DNA of 64,000 nt from Streptomyces spinosisporus. GTDB taxonomy: Bacteria; Actinomycetota; Actinomycetes; Streptomycetales; Streptomycetaceae. Below, piece by piece: positions 24,864 to 34,263 of the stretch. The DNA is taken from NCBI RefSeq assembly GCF_022698145.1, contig NZ_JALDAX010000014.1, positions 62,001 to 126,000 of the forward strand. Reading direction: 5' to 3'. The translations under genes were made by a program, and so were the position numbers. Within the stretch, counting starts at the first letter, position 1; each line of letters opens with the position of its first letter. The notes under the pieces are model-generated. The model was not told the DNA's origin, searched no databases, and saw only the letters and a list, made by a program, of their open reading frames with translations.

Positions 24864-25280
24864 CTACGCGGTCGGGGCGGCGGTCTCGTCGGTGGGATCG
24901 GCGTCGTAGGCGCGCGTGTCAGGGTGGATGCGCACCGCCTCCAGGTACTCGGCCACCGCGTCCCGGTTGCGCGCCAGGCACTCGATGCGCCGGTTCATCT
25001 GTTCCAGCTCGGCTTCCAGGGTCGCGATCATCTCCGGCGTGGCGTCGGGGAAGTGGATCACCCGTGGCTTGTCCAGGCACGGCAGGATCTGCTTGATGAT
25101 GCGGGTGGGCAGCCCGGCATCGAGCAGCCCCCGGATCTGCAGCACTCGGTCCACGAACCGCTCGTCGTAGGCGCGGTACCCGTTCGGGGAGCGTTCCGCG
25201 ACGATGAGTCCCTGTTCTTCGTAGTAACGCAGCAGCCGTCGGCTCGTGTTCGTGCGTTGTGACAGCTCGCCGATCCGCAT
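24864..25280 (-). CDS. MerR-family transcriptional regulator
   Basis: Protein of 138 residues. The winged HTH is at the start (MRIGELSQRTNTSRRLLRYYEEQGL), followed by the ERSPNGYRAYDE wing and a dimerisation coiled coil (ATLEAELEQMNRRIECLARNRDAV). ATG 25280 has GAGGTGG upstream; the frame's upstream extension is not conserved in kind. It is divergent from the MFS gene with a 64-bp gap holding an inverted repeat, so it probably activates that exporter in response to a compound. Confidence 0.88.
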   Translation of the reverse strand: MRIGELSQRTNTSRRLLRYYEEQGLIVAERSPNGYRAYDERFVDRVLQIRGLLDAGLPTRIIKQILPCLDKPRVIHFPDATPEMIATLEAELEQMNRRIECLARNRDAVAEYLEAVRIHPDTRAYDADPTDETAAPTA

Positions 25281-25309
25281 GTGTGCCACCTCACGCCATG
25301 TCCGTTTGC

Positions 25310-25329
25310 CCCTCACATCAATGTGAGGG
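25310..25329. promoter_or_regulatory. MerR operator candidate
   Basis: CCCTCACATCAATGTGAGGG is a 20-bp inverted repeat, perfect except for the two central bases, between the divergent MerR and MFS genes and ending 15 bp before the MFS start. MerR proteins typically bind such repeats between -35 and -10; no good hexamers were seen around it. Confidence 0.7.
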
Positions 25330-25344
25330 TTTGAGCATATCCGC

Positions 25345-26559
25345 ATGACGACTCAGCAGGCGCCTGCCGGTTCCGGCGCGCAGATGCACAAGCAGCAACT
25401 GCCCATGGGGGCACTGCTCGCGTTGGCCATGGCGGTGTTCATCACCAGCCTGACGGAGACGCTGCCCGCCGGACTTCTGCCCGAGATGAGCGCCGACCTG
25501 CACGTCGGGGAGTCCGCGACGGGGCAGACGGTCACGATCTACGCGCTGGGCACCGCCCTCACCGCCATTCCACTCACCGCGGCGACCGGCGGGTGGCGCC
25601 GCAAGCGCCTGCTGCTGACCGCCATCGCGGGGTTCGCCGTCGCCAACACCGTCACGGCCCTGTCGACCTCGTACCCCCTGACGATGGTCGCCCGGTTCGT
25701 GGCCGGTGTGGCCGCTGGCCTGGCCTGGGCCCTGCTGGCCGGCTACGCCCGCCGTATGGCACCGCCCGGCCTCGAGGGCAAGGCCATCGCCGTCGCCATG
25801 GCCGGCATCCCGGTCGCTCTCTCCCTGGGCGTTCCCGCGGGCACCTTCTTGGGGCAGGCGGTCGCGTGGCAGGCGGTCTTCCTCGTCATGAGCGCCCTCG
25901 CTGTCGCCCTGATCGTATGGATCACGGCTGCTGTGCCGGACCATCCGGGGCAGCGTCAGGAGCACCGCGCTCCGATGCGTCACGCGCTGCGCGTCCCCGG
26001 TGTCGCCCCTGTTCTCTTCGTGACGCTGGTCTTCGTCCTGGCCCACACCGTCCTGTACGCCTACATCGCGTCCTTCCTCGCGCACATCCGCATGGCCGAC
26101 CGCACCGACCTGGTCCTGCTGGTCTTCGGCGGTTCCTCACTGTTGAGCGTCTGGATCACCGGTGCCCTCATCGACCGCCGGCTGCGCGGTCTGACCATCG
26201 CCGCGACGCTGCTGGTCGGTGCAGCCGCCACCATCCTCGCGCTGGTGGCCGACGGCCCTGCTCCGGTCCTCATCGCCGCGCTGCTGTGGGGCCTCGGGTG
26301 GGGCGGTGTGCCGACGCTCCTGCAGACGGCTGCCGGGCACGCGGGGCGTGACCGGGCCGACGCGGCGCAGGCGATGCTCGTGACCCTGTGGAATGTGGCC
26401 ATGGCGGCCGGCGGTGTCGTCGGCGGCGTCCTGCTCGACCTGCTCGGCGCCGCCTCGTTCCCCCCGAGTGTGCTGGTGCTTCTCGTGCCGACGCTGCTTG
26501 TCGTTGTCGGCGCGCGTACCAACGGTTTCCCGGCCGGACATCGAGCAGACAGGGTGTGA
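25345..26559 (+). CDS. MFS exporter (DHA1 type)
   Basis: Protein of 404 residues with about 12 membrane helices. It begins MTTQQAPAG with a short cytoplasmic tail. The loop between helices 2 and 3 carries GGWRRKRLLL, and the region RFVAGVAAGLAWALLAGYARRM corresponds to motif B/C of drug:H+ antiporters. It resembles AraJ/YdhP-type sugar or drug exporters. ATG 25345 lies close to the operator, so the transcript may be nearly leaderless. Control by the divergent MerR is likely; the exported compound is unknown. Confidence 0.85.
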   Translation: MTTQQAPAGSGAQMHKQQLPMGALLALAMAVFITSLTETLPAGLLPEMSADLHVGESATGQTVTIYALGTALTAIPLTAATGGWRRKRLLLTAIAGFAVANTVTALSTSYPLTMVARFVAGVAAGLAWALLAGYARRMAPPGLEGKAIAVAMAGIPVALSLGVPAGTFLGQAVAWQAVFLVMSALAVALIVWITAAVPDHPGQRQEHRAPMRHALRVPGVAPVLFVTLVFVLAHTVLYAYIASFLAHIRMADRTDLVLLVFGGSSLLSVWITGALIDRRLRGLTIAATLLVGAAATILALVADGPAPVLIAALLWGLGWGGVPTLLQTAAGHAGRDRADAAQAMLVTLWNVAMAAGGVVGGVLLDLLGAASFPPSVLVLLVPTLLVVVGARTNGFPAGHRADRV

Positions 26560-26578
26560 CAGCGAACCTGAGACGTCG

Positions 26579-26962
26579 TCAGCCGCCGAAGGACCAAGGG
26601 CCGAAGCGGCCCCACGCGATGAAGACGGCGAGCGCGAGATAGACCGTGTTGAGCAGCACCAGTCTGAACTGGCCGATACGACCGTGGGTGATCATGGCAC
26701 CGACCATGAGGGCGATCCAGCAGGCGGCCGTCACCGGCACCATGAACGGTGCGATGTCCAGCACGGCGGGCAGCAAGAGGCCTACCGCCGCGAGGAGTTC
26801 GAGGATTCCGAGGCTCTTGACGAAGCCGACGCTTGCGGCTGCCGTCCACTCCCCGCCGTGCTGCGCGGACAGTTTTGCCTTGGGGATGAGGGTCTTGCTG
26901 ATCCCGCCGGTCAGGGCGACCGCGGCGAGCAGTCCGCCGGCGATCCATAGAGCGACGTTCAT
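26579..26962 (-). CDS. DoxX-family membrane protein
   Basis: Protein of 127 residues with four hydrophobic segments and the DoxX pattern: GGISKTLIPKAKL near residue 20, KSLGILELLAAVGLLLP in the middle and a C-terminal NTVYLALAVFIAWGRFGPW. DoxX-like proteins are linked to thiosulfate/quinone or oxidative-stress functions, but their activity is mostly unproved. It converges with the MFS gene across 19 bp. No operon partner. Confidence 0.78.
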   Translation of the reverse strand: MNVALWIAGGLLAAVALTGGISKTLIPKAKLSAQHGGEWTAAASVGFVKSLGILELLAAVGLLLPAVLDIAPFMVPVTAACWIALMVGAMITHGRIGQFRLVLLNTVYLALAVFIAWGRFGPWSFGG

Positions 26963-27140
26963 GGGTGAACTCCAGGGTGGGCTGGGTGAGTTGGGTGTCG
27001 TGAGTACGGCGGTCGGTCAGCCGTCGAAGGAGGTGCTTGCCGGGTCATGCCCCTGAGACGAGACGCCCTGCGCGGCTGTGACATGCCCCTGTGCCTTCAG
27101 CGCGGCCTGCCCATGTCGGCGCCGCCACGAACGACGGACC
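26963..27140. other. Upstream region of doxX, no gene seen
   Basis: No conserved ORF or clear regulatory repeat was found. It presumably contains the doxX promoter. Confidence 0.35.
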
Positions 27141-27419
27141 CTACGGTCGGGACGACGACTGATCCGCCGCGCACGAGAAGGAGGTGGCACCCATCACGCC
27201 CATGCGAGAGAGAGTCACTCCGAATGCGAAGCGACTCGGACTCCCCGTTTCCTCCATCATTCTCCGGATACGACGCTGGACCGTTCGCAGACCCGCGCCC
27301 GACCGTCTGGCGATCGCGGCATCGTCCATCCCGGCCCCCATGAGTTCGAGTATTCGGGTGTCGAGGGCGTCCAGGCATGGGTGGGGATAGGTGTTTCGGT
27401 TTCCTGATTCGTCTCTCAC
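27141..27419 (-). pseudogene. Truncated LuxR-type DNA-binding domain
   Basis: The 92-residue frame contains LDTRILELMGAGMDDAAIARR and GLRTVQRRIRRMMEETG, a LuxR/NarL C-terminal HTH, followed by an unrelated tail. A normal regulator would have 150-900 residues before this domain. The upstream sequence has no matching frame, so this is a remnant or a very short stand-alone domain with no visible ribosome-binding site. Confidence 0.6.
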
Positions 27420-27545
27420 CCGAGACCTCCGAGCCTTTGCAGGGTTCTGACGTAGCCACAGCGGTGGGCGGGGCCACCCTCAAGACACCGGACCCTCGCT
27501 TGCTGTGACATCTGGGCCACTGGAGGTTTCACCACTCATCAAGGC

Positions 27546-28226
27546 ATGACGACGGCATTTCCTACCTCGCCCCGGCCCCGCCCGTCCTGCTTTCTTTTCC
27601 CCATGACACCAGCGCACCCGGCATGCGAAAGTATCGACATTCCCGCAGGCGAGGGCAGAGCCGTCCTCCTCGACGCGGGGCAACGGGTAACCATCATCGA
27701 TGTCGAGGGCCAACAGGTCGGCGACGTCTTCGCCTTCTCACGTGACGACGTCCGCGAATACCACTCGGCTTCACACACGCGGGCACACGTCAACCGTCTC
27801 TTCCCCGCGGTCGGGGAGCAGTTCGTCACCAGCCGGCGTCGCCCCATCCTCACACTCGTCGAGGACGCGTCGCCCAGGCGTCATGACATGCTCATCGCCG
27901 CCTGCGATCCGGCCCGCTACGCAGCCCTCGCAGCCCCTGCCGACCACGCTTCGTGCGCCCGGAACATGCACGACGCCCTCGCGACGGTGGGGCTGTCCAC
28001 CGAGATCGTGCCGCAGCCGATCAACATCTTCATGGACATCCCCGTAGGCCAGGACGGCGCTCTGACCTGGGAGACCTCGACGTCCCGGCCAGGGGACAGC
28101 ATCACCTTCCAGGCGGAGATCGACTGCGCGTTCGTGGTGTCCGCGTGCCCACAGGACGTCGTGGGCATCAACGCCGGCGCGCCCACCCCTCTCAGACTGC
28201 TGACACAGAACGGAACACCTTCATGA
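27546..28226 (+). CDS. DUF1989 (urea-carboxylase-associated) family protein
   Basis: Protein of 226 residues. Family features include the DVEGQQVGDVFAF strand, HTRAHVNRLFPAVGEQFVT, the SPRRHDMLIAACD stretch with His/Asp/Cys, and NIFMDIPVGQDG with the late CPQDVVGINAG. DUF1989 proteins accompany urea carboxylase/allophanate genes and amine or guanidine catabolism; a metal-bound hydrolase or isomerase role is suspected but not proved. The start at 27546 or internal ATG 27603 is uncertain. Its stop overlaps the next start (ATGA), so it heads a catabolic operon of five genes. Confidence 0.8.
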   Translation: MTTAFPTSPRPRPSCFLFPMTPAHPACESIDIPAGEGRAVLLDAGQRVTIIDVEGQQVGDVFAFSRDDVREYHSASHTRAHVNRLFPAVGEQFVTSRRRPILTLVEDASPRRHDMLIAACDPARYAALAAPADHASCARNMHDALATVGLSTEIVPQPINIFMDIPVGQDGALTWETSTSRPGDSITFQAEIDCAFVVSACPQDVVGINAGAPTPLRLLTQNGTPS

Positions 28227-29347
28227 ACACCCTCGCAGCGCACCCCGCACTGGAACCCGTGACCCTGGCGGGCGCCAAGTTGGCGAACCGGCTCGCGGTG
28301 GCTCCGATGACCCGCGTCTCGGCCGGTGAGGACGGCACGCCCACGGAGGCGATGAACCGTTACTACTCCGCCTTCGCCGAGGGCGGCTTCGGCCTGGTGA
28401 TCACCGAGGGCACGTACACCGATACCCAGTACAGCCAGGGCTACTTCTTCCAGCCGGGCATCGTGTCCGAGAAGCATGTCGAGGCATGGCGGCCGATCGC
28501 CGAGTCGATCCACGCCGGCGGTGCCCGTGCGGTGATGCAGTTGATGCACGCGGGCGCTCTCTCCCAGGGAAACAGGTACCGCACGGACACTGCGGGGCCG
28601 TCCGCCGTCCGTCCGAAGGGGCAGATGATGCCCGAGTACGGCGGATCCGGTGCCTGGCCCACCCCGCGCGCCATGTCCGACGACGACATCGAGACCGCCG
28701 TGCAGGGGTTCGCCGCCGCCGCCGTGAACGCGCGGCGAGCCGGGTTCGACGGTGTCGAGGTGCACGCGGCCAACGGCTATCTGCTCGACCAGTTCCTCAC
28801 CGACTACACGAATCTGCGCGACGACTCCTACGGAGGTCAGGTGTCGCACCGGATCAGGCTGACCGCGCAGGTCGTCGATCGCGTTCGCACCCTGGTTCCC
28901 GATGAGGGTTTCGTGCTCGGTGTCCGGCTCTCCCAGACCAAGGTCAACGACTTCCAGTACCGGTGGGCGGGGGCCGGCGACGCCCGTGTCGTCTTCACGT
29001 CCCTGGCCGATGCCGGGGCCGACTATCTGCACATCGCGAGCGAGGGCCGGGACTGGATCGAAACCGCGCGCCTCGACGACGGGGACACGATCACCGCCCT
29101 GGCGAAGAAGGTGACCGGGCTTCCGGTGATCGCCAACGGCGGTATGCACGACCTGGACCAGGCCGCCCAGCTCCTCGAGGGCGGCCACGCCGACGTGCTC
29201 TCCCTGGGACGCGGTGCCCTGGCCAATCCCGACCTCCCGAACAAGGTGGCCGGCGGACACGAACTGGAAACTTTCGACCACGCGATGCTCCAGCCCAGGG
29301 CCTCCCTGGAGAATGCCGAGCAGTGGCGCCGCAACGCGCGCGCCTGA
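28223..29347 (+). CDS. Old yellow enzyme-family NADH:flavin oxidoreductase (copy A)
   Basis: Protein of 374 residues, a TIM-barrel FMN enzyme. PMTRVSAGEDGTPTEAMNRYY opens the barrel. Near residue 180 VHAANGYLLDQF supplies the His and Asn that bind the substrate oxyanion, and LSLGRGALANPDLPNKV is the phosphate-binding end. Such enzymes reduce activated C=C bonds or oxidise amines/N-heterocycles. It is coupled to the DUF1989 gene by a 4-bp overlap. A sister copy lies at 35785-36903 at the other end of the cluster; both carry long near-identical segments, for example YSQGYF and QLMHAGALSQGNRYR. Confidence 0.85.
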   Translation: MNTLAAHPALEPVTLAGAKLANRLAVAPMTRVSAGEDGTPTEAMNRYYSAFAEGGFGLVITEGTYTDTQYSQGYFFQPGIVSEKHVEAWRPIAESIHAGGARAVMQLMHAGALSQGNRYRTDTAGPSAVRPKGQMMPEYGGSGAWPTPRAMSDDDIETAVQGFAAAAVNARRAGFDGVEVHAANGYLLDQFLTDYTNLRDDSYGGQVSHRIRLTAQVVDRVRTLVPDEGFVLGVRLSQTKVNDFQYRWAGAGDARVVFTSLADAGADYLHIASEGRDWIETARLDDGDTITALAKKVTGLPVIANGGMHDLDQAAQLLEGGHADVLSLGRGALANPDLPNKVAGGHELETFDHAMLQPRASLENAEQWRRNARA

Positions 29348-29460
29348 ACAGTTCCAGGCAGTTCTGAACCATCCGAGCCGTCCCGAACAGGACGGCCACC
29401 AGCCACCCACCTTCCCCCCGACCCACGTTGACATGTCGGCCGGGCCACAGGAGCCGGAGC

Positions 29461-30327
29461 ATGGACACTTCCTGGCGCGGCGGAGCCGCTGCCGTCGCGA
29501 CACTGACCTTCGACGTGGACGCCGAGGCACCGATCCTCGCGCACGGAGCGCACTACGCCTCCCATGCGTCGACCATGACCCACCAGTCCTACGGCCCGGA
29601 CGTCGGCGTACCCAGAATCCTGGACCTCCTCGACGAGACCGGCGTACCCGCGACGTTCTTCGTGCCGGGCTGGGTGGCCGAACAGCGTCCGGGGCTCGCC
29701 GCCTCCATCATCGAGCGCGGTCACGAAGTCGCTCATCACTCCTACAGCCACCGTCCGCCCACCGAGATGACGGCCGCCGAGGAACGCGAGGACTTCGAGC
29801 GCGCGATGGACGTGTTCGCCTCCCAGGGCGTCCCGGTCCGCGGGCATCGCTCGGCGAACTGGTCCTCGACCTGGTTGACGCCCTCGCTGGTCGCTGAGTA
29901 CGACCTGCTCTACGACTCCTCCCTCATGGGTGACGACCGCCCCTACTCCCTGCGGACGGAAGCCGGGACGGTCGTGGAACTCCCGGTGCACTGGTCTCTC
30001 GACGACTGGGAGCAGTACGCCTTCCTGCCTGCCCCGCACATCGGCCAGGTCATCGAGTCACCGCGCAAGGTCCTGGAGATGTGGACGGACGAGCTGGACG
30101 CCATGAGGCACTACGGGTGCCTGTTCAATCTCACCACCCATCCGTTCCTGAGCGGTCGGCCCTCGCGGGCGGTGGGTCTGCGCAAGCTCATCGAGCACGC
30201 CCAGAACCGCGGGGACGTCCGTTTCGCCAAGTGCTCCGACGTCGCCTCGGCGGCACGGGCGGATGCCTCACTGCCACTGCGCGATTCCGCCCCGCCCACA
30301 CCTGCGGGCCCACCCCGACAGCCATGA
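29461..30327 (+). CDS. Polysaccharide-deacetylase-fold hydrolase (possible cyclic imidase)
   Basis: Protein of 288 residues. The NodB fold motifs are visible: TLTFDVDAEAP with the metal Asp (residues ~16-20), HEVAHHSYSH with the metal His pair (~93-102), and GHRSANW (~129). It lacks a signal peptide. Cytoplasmic members of this group (HpPgdA-like, PuuE allantoinase) open cyclic imides or hydantoin-like rings rather than act on cell-wall polymers. GGAGCCGGAG precedes ATG 29461. Its stop overlaps the next gene by 4 bp. With the importer and amidase, ring opening of a nitrogen heterocycle is the best guess. Confidence 0.8.
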   Translation: MDTSWRGGAAAVATLTFDVDAEAPILAHGAHYASHASTMTHQSYGPDVGVPRILDLLDETGVPATFFVPGWVAEQRPGLAASIIERGHEVAHHSYSHRPPTEMTAAEEREDFERAMDVFASQGVPVRGHRSANWSSTWLTPSLVAEYDLLYDSSLMGDDRPYSLRTEAGTVVELPVHWSLDDWEQYAFLPAPHIGQVIESPRKVLEMWTDELDAMRHYGCLFNLTTHPFLSGRPSRAVGLRKLIEHAQNRGDVRFAKCSDVASAARADASLPLRDSAPPTPAGPPRQP

Positions 30328-31130
30328 GGTGCACCGACATGTCCCCGTCCGGCGCAGCAACCGACTCGTTCCCGGTCCGCGTCTTCGGCGGACCCACGGC
30401 CCGCTTCGACTACGGCGGACTGGGCTTTCTGACCGACCCCACCTTCGACTCCCCCGGCGACTACCCGGTACCGGGCGGCCTGGTTCTGTCCAAGATCGCG
30501 CCTTCGGACGGCGGCCCAACCGGCCTGGGGCGCCTCGACGTTGTGCTGCTCTCGCACGACCAGCATCCCGACAATCTCGACCACGCCGGCCGTGCCCTGC
30601 TCGCCGGCGTCCCCCTCACCCTCACCACCCCCGACGGCAGCCGACGTCTCGGTGGGATGGCCAGAGGCCTTGCCGACTGGGAGTCCGTCGAGCTGCAACG
30701 CCCGGGCGGCGGCACCGTCGTCGTGACGGGGGTACCTGCCATCCACGGGCCGGGACCGCGTGAGCAGGTCGAGCCCGTCACCGGCCACGTCGTCGGCTTC
30801 GTACTGACCGGCGACAACCTGCCCACTGTCTACGTCAGTGGCGACAACGCTTCCCTGCAGGCGGTCAGCGAGATCGCCGACCGCTTCGCTCCGGTGGACA
30901 CCGCCCTCCTCTTCGCGGGCGCGCCCCGCTTCCCCGCTCTCTTCGACGACCAGTGCCTCGCCCTGGACAGTGCTCAGGCCGCCGAGGCCGCGGAGATGCT
31001 CGGCGCCCGCCGCGTCGTGCCCGTGCACTACGACAGCTGGGCCCACTTCACGGAGGGCCGTGACGCGCTGCTGGCCGCCTTCACAGCTGCCGGGCTTGCT
31101 GGGCGTCTCGATTGGGGCCGCAGGGACTGA
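30324..31130 (+). CDS. Metallo-beta-lactamase-fold hydrolase (UlaG-like)
   Basis: Protein of 268 residues. Features are ARFDYGGLGFLTDPTFD near residue 30, VLLSHDQHPDNLD (the HxxxxD metal motif variant SHDQHPDNLD, ~75), TGVPAIHGPG (~138), VYVSGDNASLQ (~172) and VPVHYDSW (~233). This is the order expected for an MBL metal site of the UlaG lactonase type. It starts in an ATGA overlap with the deacetylase-fold gene. A role in hydrolysing a lactone or amide intermediate fits the cluster; the substrate is unknown. Confidence 0.78.
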   Translation: MRCTDMSPSGAATDSFPVRVFGGPTARFDYGGLGFLTDPTFDSPGDYPVPGGLVLSKIAPSDGGPTGLGRLDVVLLSHDQHPDNLDHAGRALLAGVPLTLTTPDGSRRLGGMARGLADWESVELQRPGGGTVVVTGVPAIHGPGPREQVEPVTGHVVGFVLTGDNLPTVYVSGDNASLQAVSEIADRFAPVDTALLFAGAPRFPALFDDQCLALDSAQAAEAAEMLGARRVVPVHYDSWAHFTEGRDALLAAFTAAGLAGRLDWGRRD

Positions 31131-31193
31131 CGGAGGTCGCCAGGTGTCAGCCGGCTCGTGCCCGTCCACGTTCCTGCATCCGGAGAACGCACC

Positions 31194-32522
31194 ATGAGTG
31201 AGATCGAGAAACTGGCCGCAGCGCTGCGTACGGGCGAAACGACGGCCGAGGCCCTGGCCCGCCGCTCCCTTGCACGGATCGCGGACCGCGACAACGAGAC
31301 AGGAGCCTTCGCCGTCGTCGACCAGGCCGGGGCCCTGAGCGCCGCACGCCGCGCGGACCGCGAACTGTCCGACGGTGTCGACCGAGGCGTTCTGCACGGC
31401 GTACCGGTGGCCGTGAAGGATCTCATCGATGTCGCGGGCCTGCCGGCCACCCGAGGATCGGCCCACTTCGCCGGCCACCGGGCTGCCACGGACGCGGAGT
31501 GCGTACGACGGCTGCGGGCAGCGGGAGCGGTGATCATCGGCACTACGGTGACGCACGAATTCGGCTACGGCCCCACCGGCGACCGCAGTTGGCACGGCCC
31601 CGCCCGCAACCCGCTCGACCCGCGCCGCATGACGGGTGGCTCCAGCGGCGGCAGCGCGGCCGCTGTGGCCGCGGGGATGGTGCCGGTGGCACTGGGGACG
31701 GACACGGGAGGCTCCGCACGTATCCCGGCCGCGCTGTGCGGCATCGCCGGTTACAAGCCGGCGTTCGGCAGGGTGCCGACCGACGGAGTGTTCCCGCTCT
31801 CTCCCAGCCTCGATCACGTGGGTGTCCTGGGCGCAACCGCTCGGGACTGCAGGCTCGTCATCGACGCCCTCGGCCCCTCGCCCGCCAGCAATCGCCCTCT
31901 CGAAGGAACCGGTGCGCGAATCGGCTGGCTCGGAGCCACACCCGACGCTCCAGTGGAATCGGCCGTGTCGGATCTGACGCGCGGCTCCCTGTCTCGACAC
32001 GATGTGACGCAGATTCAGGGCGACTTGCTCGCAGACATGCGCGAAGCCTTCGGCGCCATTCAGAGCAGCGAGGCCTTCGCCACCCACGCCGACCGGGTGC
32101 GTGACCGACCGGACCTCTTCGACGCCGAAGTACTCGACCGGCTCAGGACCGCGTCCGAGACCCCCGGATGGCGCCTCGTCCGGGCGCTGCGAGCCAGAGA
32201 GGTCGCCCGAGAGGAAGTGAACGGCTTGCTCGAACGCTTCGACCTCCTGGCCTCCCCGACCGTCGGCATCACGGCGCCCCTGATCGGCGAACGCCAGGTC
32301 ACCGTCAACGGCACGTCCCACACCGTACGAAGCACACTCCTGGCCCTCACCAGCCCGTGGAACCTCCTGGGGCTCCCGGCACTGAGCGTCCCCGCCGGCC
32401 ATGTGGGCGGGCTGCCGGTGGGCGTACAACTCATCTGCGCACCGGATCGTGAAGAGTTGCTGTTCAGTGTCGCCGAGGGCATGGGTGCGGTGCAGCGGGA
32501 GCACACCGACGTGAGCTGTTGA
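31194..32522 (+). CDS. Amidase (amidase signature family)
   Basis: Protein of 442 residues. The Ser-cisSer-Lys triad is intact: Lys75 in VAVKDLIDVAG, cis-Ser150 in MTGGSSGGSAAAVAAG and Ser174 in GTDTGGSARIPA. These enzymes hydrolyse linear amides, ureido acids or allophanate. CGGAG lies eight bases before ATG 31194. It is the last gene of the operon and converges with the PucR gene. It would release ammonia from the ring-opened product. Confidence 0.88.
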   Translation: MSEIEKLAAALRTGETTAEALARRSLARIADRDNETGAFAVVDQAGALSAARRADRELSDGVDRGVLHGVPVAVKDLIDVAGLPATRGSAHFAGHRAATDAECVRRLRAAGAVIIGTTVTHEFGYGPTGDRSWHGPARNPLDPRRMTGGSSGGSAAAVAAGMVPVALGTDTGGSARIPAALCGIAGYKPAFGRVPTDGVFPLSPSLDHVGVLGATARDCRLVIDALGPSPASNRPLEGTGARIGWLGATPDAPVESAVSDLTRGSLSRHDVTQIQGDLLADMREAFGAIQSSEAFATHADRVRDRPDLFDAEVLDRLRTASETPGWRLVRALRAREVAREEVNGLLERFDLLASPTVGITAPLIGERQVTVNGTSHTVRSTLLALTSPWNLLGLPALSVPAGHVGGLPVGVQLICAPDREELLFSVAEGMGAVQREHTDVSC

Positions 32523-32601
32523 GCTTGGTCGTCGTCGAGGCGGCCGGAGACGGCTGTCGGCGGTGACGCGGATGCCACCGCCGGTGGTGGATCTCCCGGC
32601 T

Positions 32602-34149
32602 TCACAACGCCAGCAGCGCGTCTGCCTCCAGCGCGAGCAGAAGGTCGAGGCGTCCTTCGAGGGTGCGCGGATCGCGCCCCGTCAGGGTGTGGATGCGGTC
32701 GAGCCGTCCGTAGAGCCCGTTGACGTGCAGGTGCAGTGCCTGCGCTGTCTTCGTGTAATGCCCCTGGTACTCGATGAGATGGCGCAGTGTGCTCTCCAGA
32801 GCACCGTCGGCGTGCTTGGCGTCGTACGCGCGAAGGGGGTTGAGGATCGCCCTGAGGTGCTGCAGGAGCTGGGGTTCGATGCTGCTGAGCACGGTGTGAT
32901 AGGTGGGCAGGTCGGCCAGGCGGGCGACGGTGATGTTGCGGCCGGTGCGGCCGAGTACCTGGCTCGTTCGCCGGGCTTCCAGCAGGGCGGTGCGGAGGTT
33001 TCCGGCGCTGTGGACCGGGTCGGCCACCGCGAGGGTCGGGGCGTACGAGGAGAGGTCGGCCGCCAGGCCGTGACACCAGTCGATCAGCCCACCGTCCGGC
33101 TGCCGCCACGCGAGGACGACCACGACGTCGTGCGGGCCGGTGGCCGTCATCGCGGGGATCCCGCGCTCGGAGAGTGCCGCTCCCAACCCGGCGGCCAGCT
33201 CGGACATGGTCGTCTCGCCCCGCGAGGAGACCGCCAGGACGACCAGTGGCTCACCCGCGTCAAGGCCGAACGCGGCGAGTCTGCGAGTGATGTCCGGGGT
33301 CGACCCGGTCCCGGAGACGATCATGTCGATCAGCTCGTGGGCGAAGCGTTCCTCGTTGGCGCGGACCGCCTGGCGGCGCGCGATGTCCAGAACCAGGAAG
33401 TGGGCCGCCTGGCTCAGCGCGCTCTGCTGCGCGTCGGAGAGGTCGGCCGCGGGCCGCAGGCAGAGCAGGGCCGCTTCGGGCCGGCCGAAGGCGCCGACCG
33501 GCACGAGTGTGGCGGTGCCCGTATCCAGAACCAGTTCCAGGGGCGGTGGCTTGCGGACGAGTGCGGTGGTGGTGACCGTGCGGTCGGCTGCCGTGAGAGA
33601 GGTCCCGGCTTCGGCCAGGAGCGCGCCGGTGCGGTCGACGAGTGCGAGCGGCACGTCCGGGTGTTCACGCCGCAGGACACGCAGCACGCCTGCGGCTCCG
33701 TGCTCCGCAGCGAGCGTGTTCGCGAAGGTCTCGGCGCGCCGCAGGGTGGCCATCAGGGAGCCGCGGCGATCATCGGCCAGGACGTTGGCGGCGGCATGCG
33801 TCACAGCGGCGAAGGGGACCTCGATGGGAAGTTGGAGCAGGAGCAGGTTCGCCTCGCGGCAGGCGTCGATCAGGGCCGGCGGGGTCCGGGGAGTCGCGTC
33901 GAGCAGTCCGAAGACGATGCCCCTCGCACCGGCCGCGCAGCACGCTTCGACGAAGGCCTCGGGCTGCACCTCCGGCATCCACAGGCCATTGGTCATGACC
34001 AGCTCGGAGCGGCCGATGTAACCGGAGGGGTCCGGCAGCTCCGTGGTGTGCACCCAGGAAAGCTCGGTCTCCAGGGCCTCGGGCGGGCCGGTGACGAGGA
34101 CCGAGAGTCCCAGTTCACGGACCGCCACGAGGGAACCGACGGTGAGCAC
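32602..34149 (-). CDS. PucR-family transcriptional regulator
   Basis: Protein of 515 residues. An amino-terminal PucR domain (VGSLVAVRELGLSVLVTG, SGYIGRSELVMTNG) is followed by a central GGDEF-related ligand region. The C-terminal PucR HTH is LESTLRHLIEYQGHYTKTAQALHLHVNGLYGRLDRI. PucR proteins respond to purine-degradation or other nitrogen-compound intermediates. GTG 34149 has TGGAGGAA upstream. It is divergent from the NCS1 importer gene (114-bp gap) and most likely controls that importer and the flanking catabolic genes. Confidence 0.88.
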   Translation of the reverse strand: MLTVGSLVAVRELGLSVLVTGPPEALETELSWVHTTELPDPSGYIGRSELVMTNGLWMPEVQPEAFVEACCAAGARGIVFGLLDATPRTPPALIDACREANLLLLQLPIEVPFAAVTHAAANVLADDRRGSLMATLRRAETFANTLAAEHGAAGVLRVLRREHPDVPLALVDRTGALLAEAGTSLTAADRTVTTTALVRKPPPLELVLDTGTATLVPVGAFGRPEAALLCLRPAADLSDAQQSALSQAAHFLVLDIARRQAVRANEERFAHELIDMIVSGTGSTPDITRRLAAFGLDAGEPLVVLAVSSRGETTMSELAAGLGAALSERGIPAMTATGPHDVVVVLAWRQPDGGLIDWCHGLAADLSSYAPTLAVADPVHSAGNLRTALLEARRTSQVLGRTGRNITVARLADLPTYHTVLSSIEPQLLQHLRAILNPLRAYDAKHADGALESTLRHLIEYQGHYTKTAQALHLHVNGLYGRLDRIHTLTGRDPRTLEGRLDLLLALEADALLAL

Positions 34150-34167
34150 AGTAGATGTTCCTCCACT

Positions 34168-34181
34168 TCCGGGACCCCGGA
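34168..34181. promoter_or_regulatory. Palindrome between pucR-type gene and importer gene
   Basis: TCCGGGACCCCGGA, perfect but for the two central bases, 19 bp upstream of the regulator start and 83 bp upstream of the importer start. Candidate regulator site. Confidence 0.4.
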
Positions 34182-34263
34182 TGAGGGTCGTTTCTCCTCT
34201 GGGACGGCAGTATGCGGGATGGTTCTCTGTGGTGGCCGCAGAAAATCCCCTGAGGAGGTTCTC

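Noticed and set aside
30111..32504. Minus-strand frame of 797 codons
   Set aside because: Antisense to the MBL-fold and amidase genes, which have intact catalytic motifs.
32563..34263. Upstream 567 codons of the frame that ends in the NCS1 importer
   Set aside because: Antisense to the PucR regulator; the importer starts at ATG 34264 with a strong ribosome-binding site and the family N-terminus.
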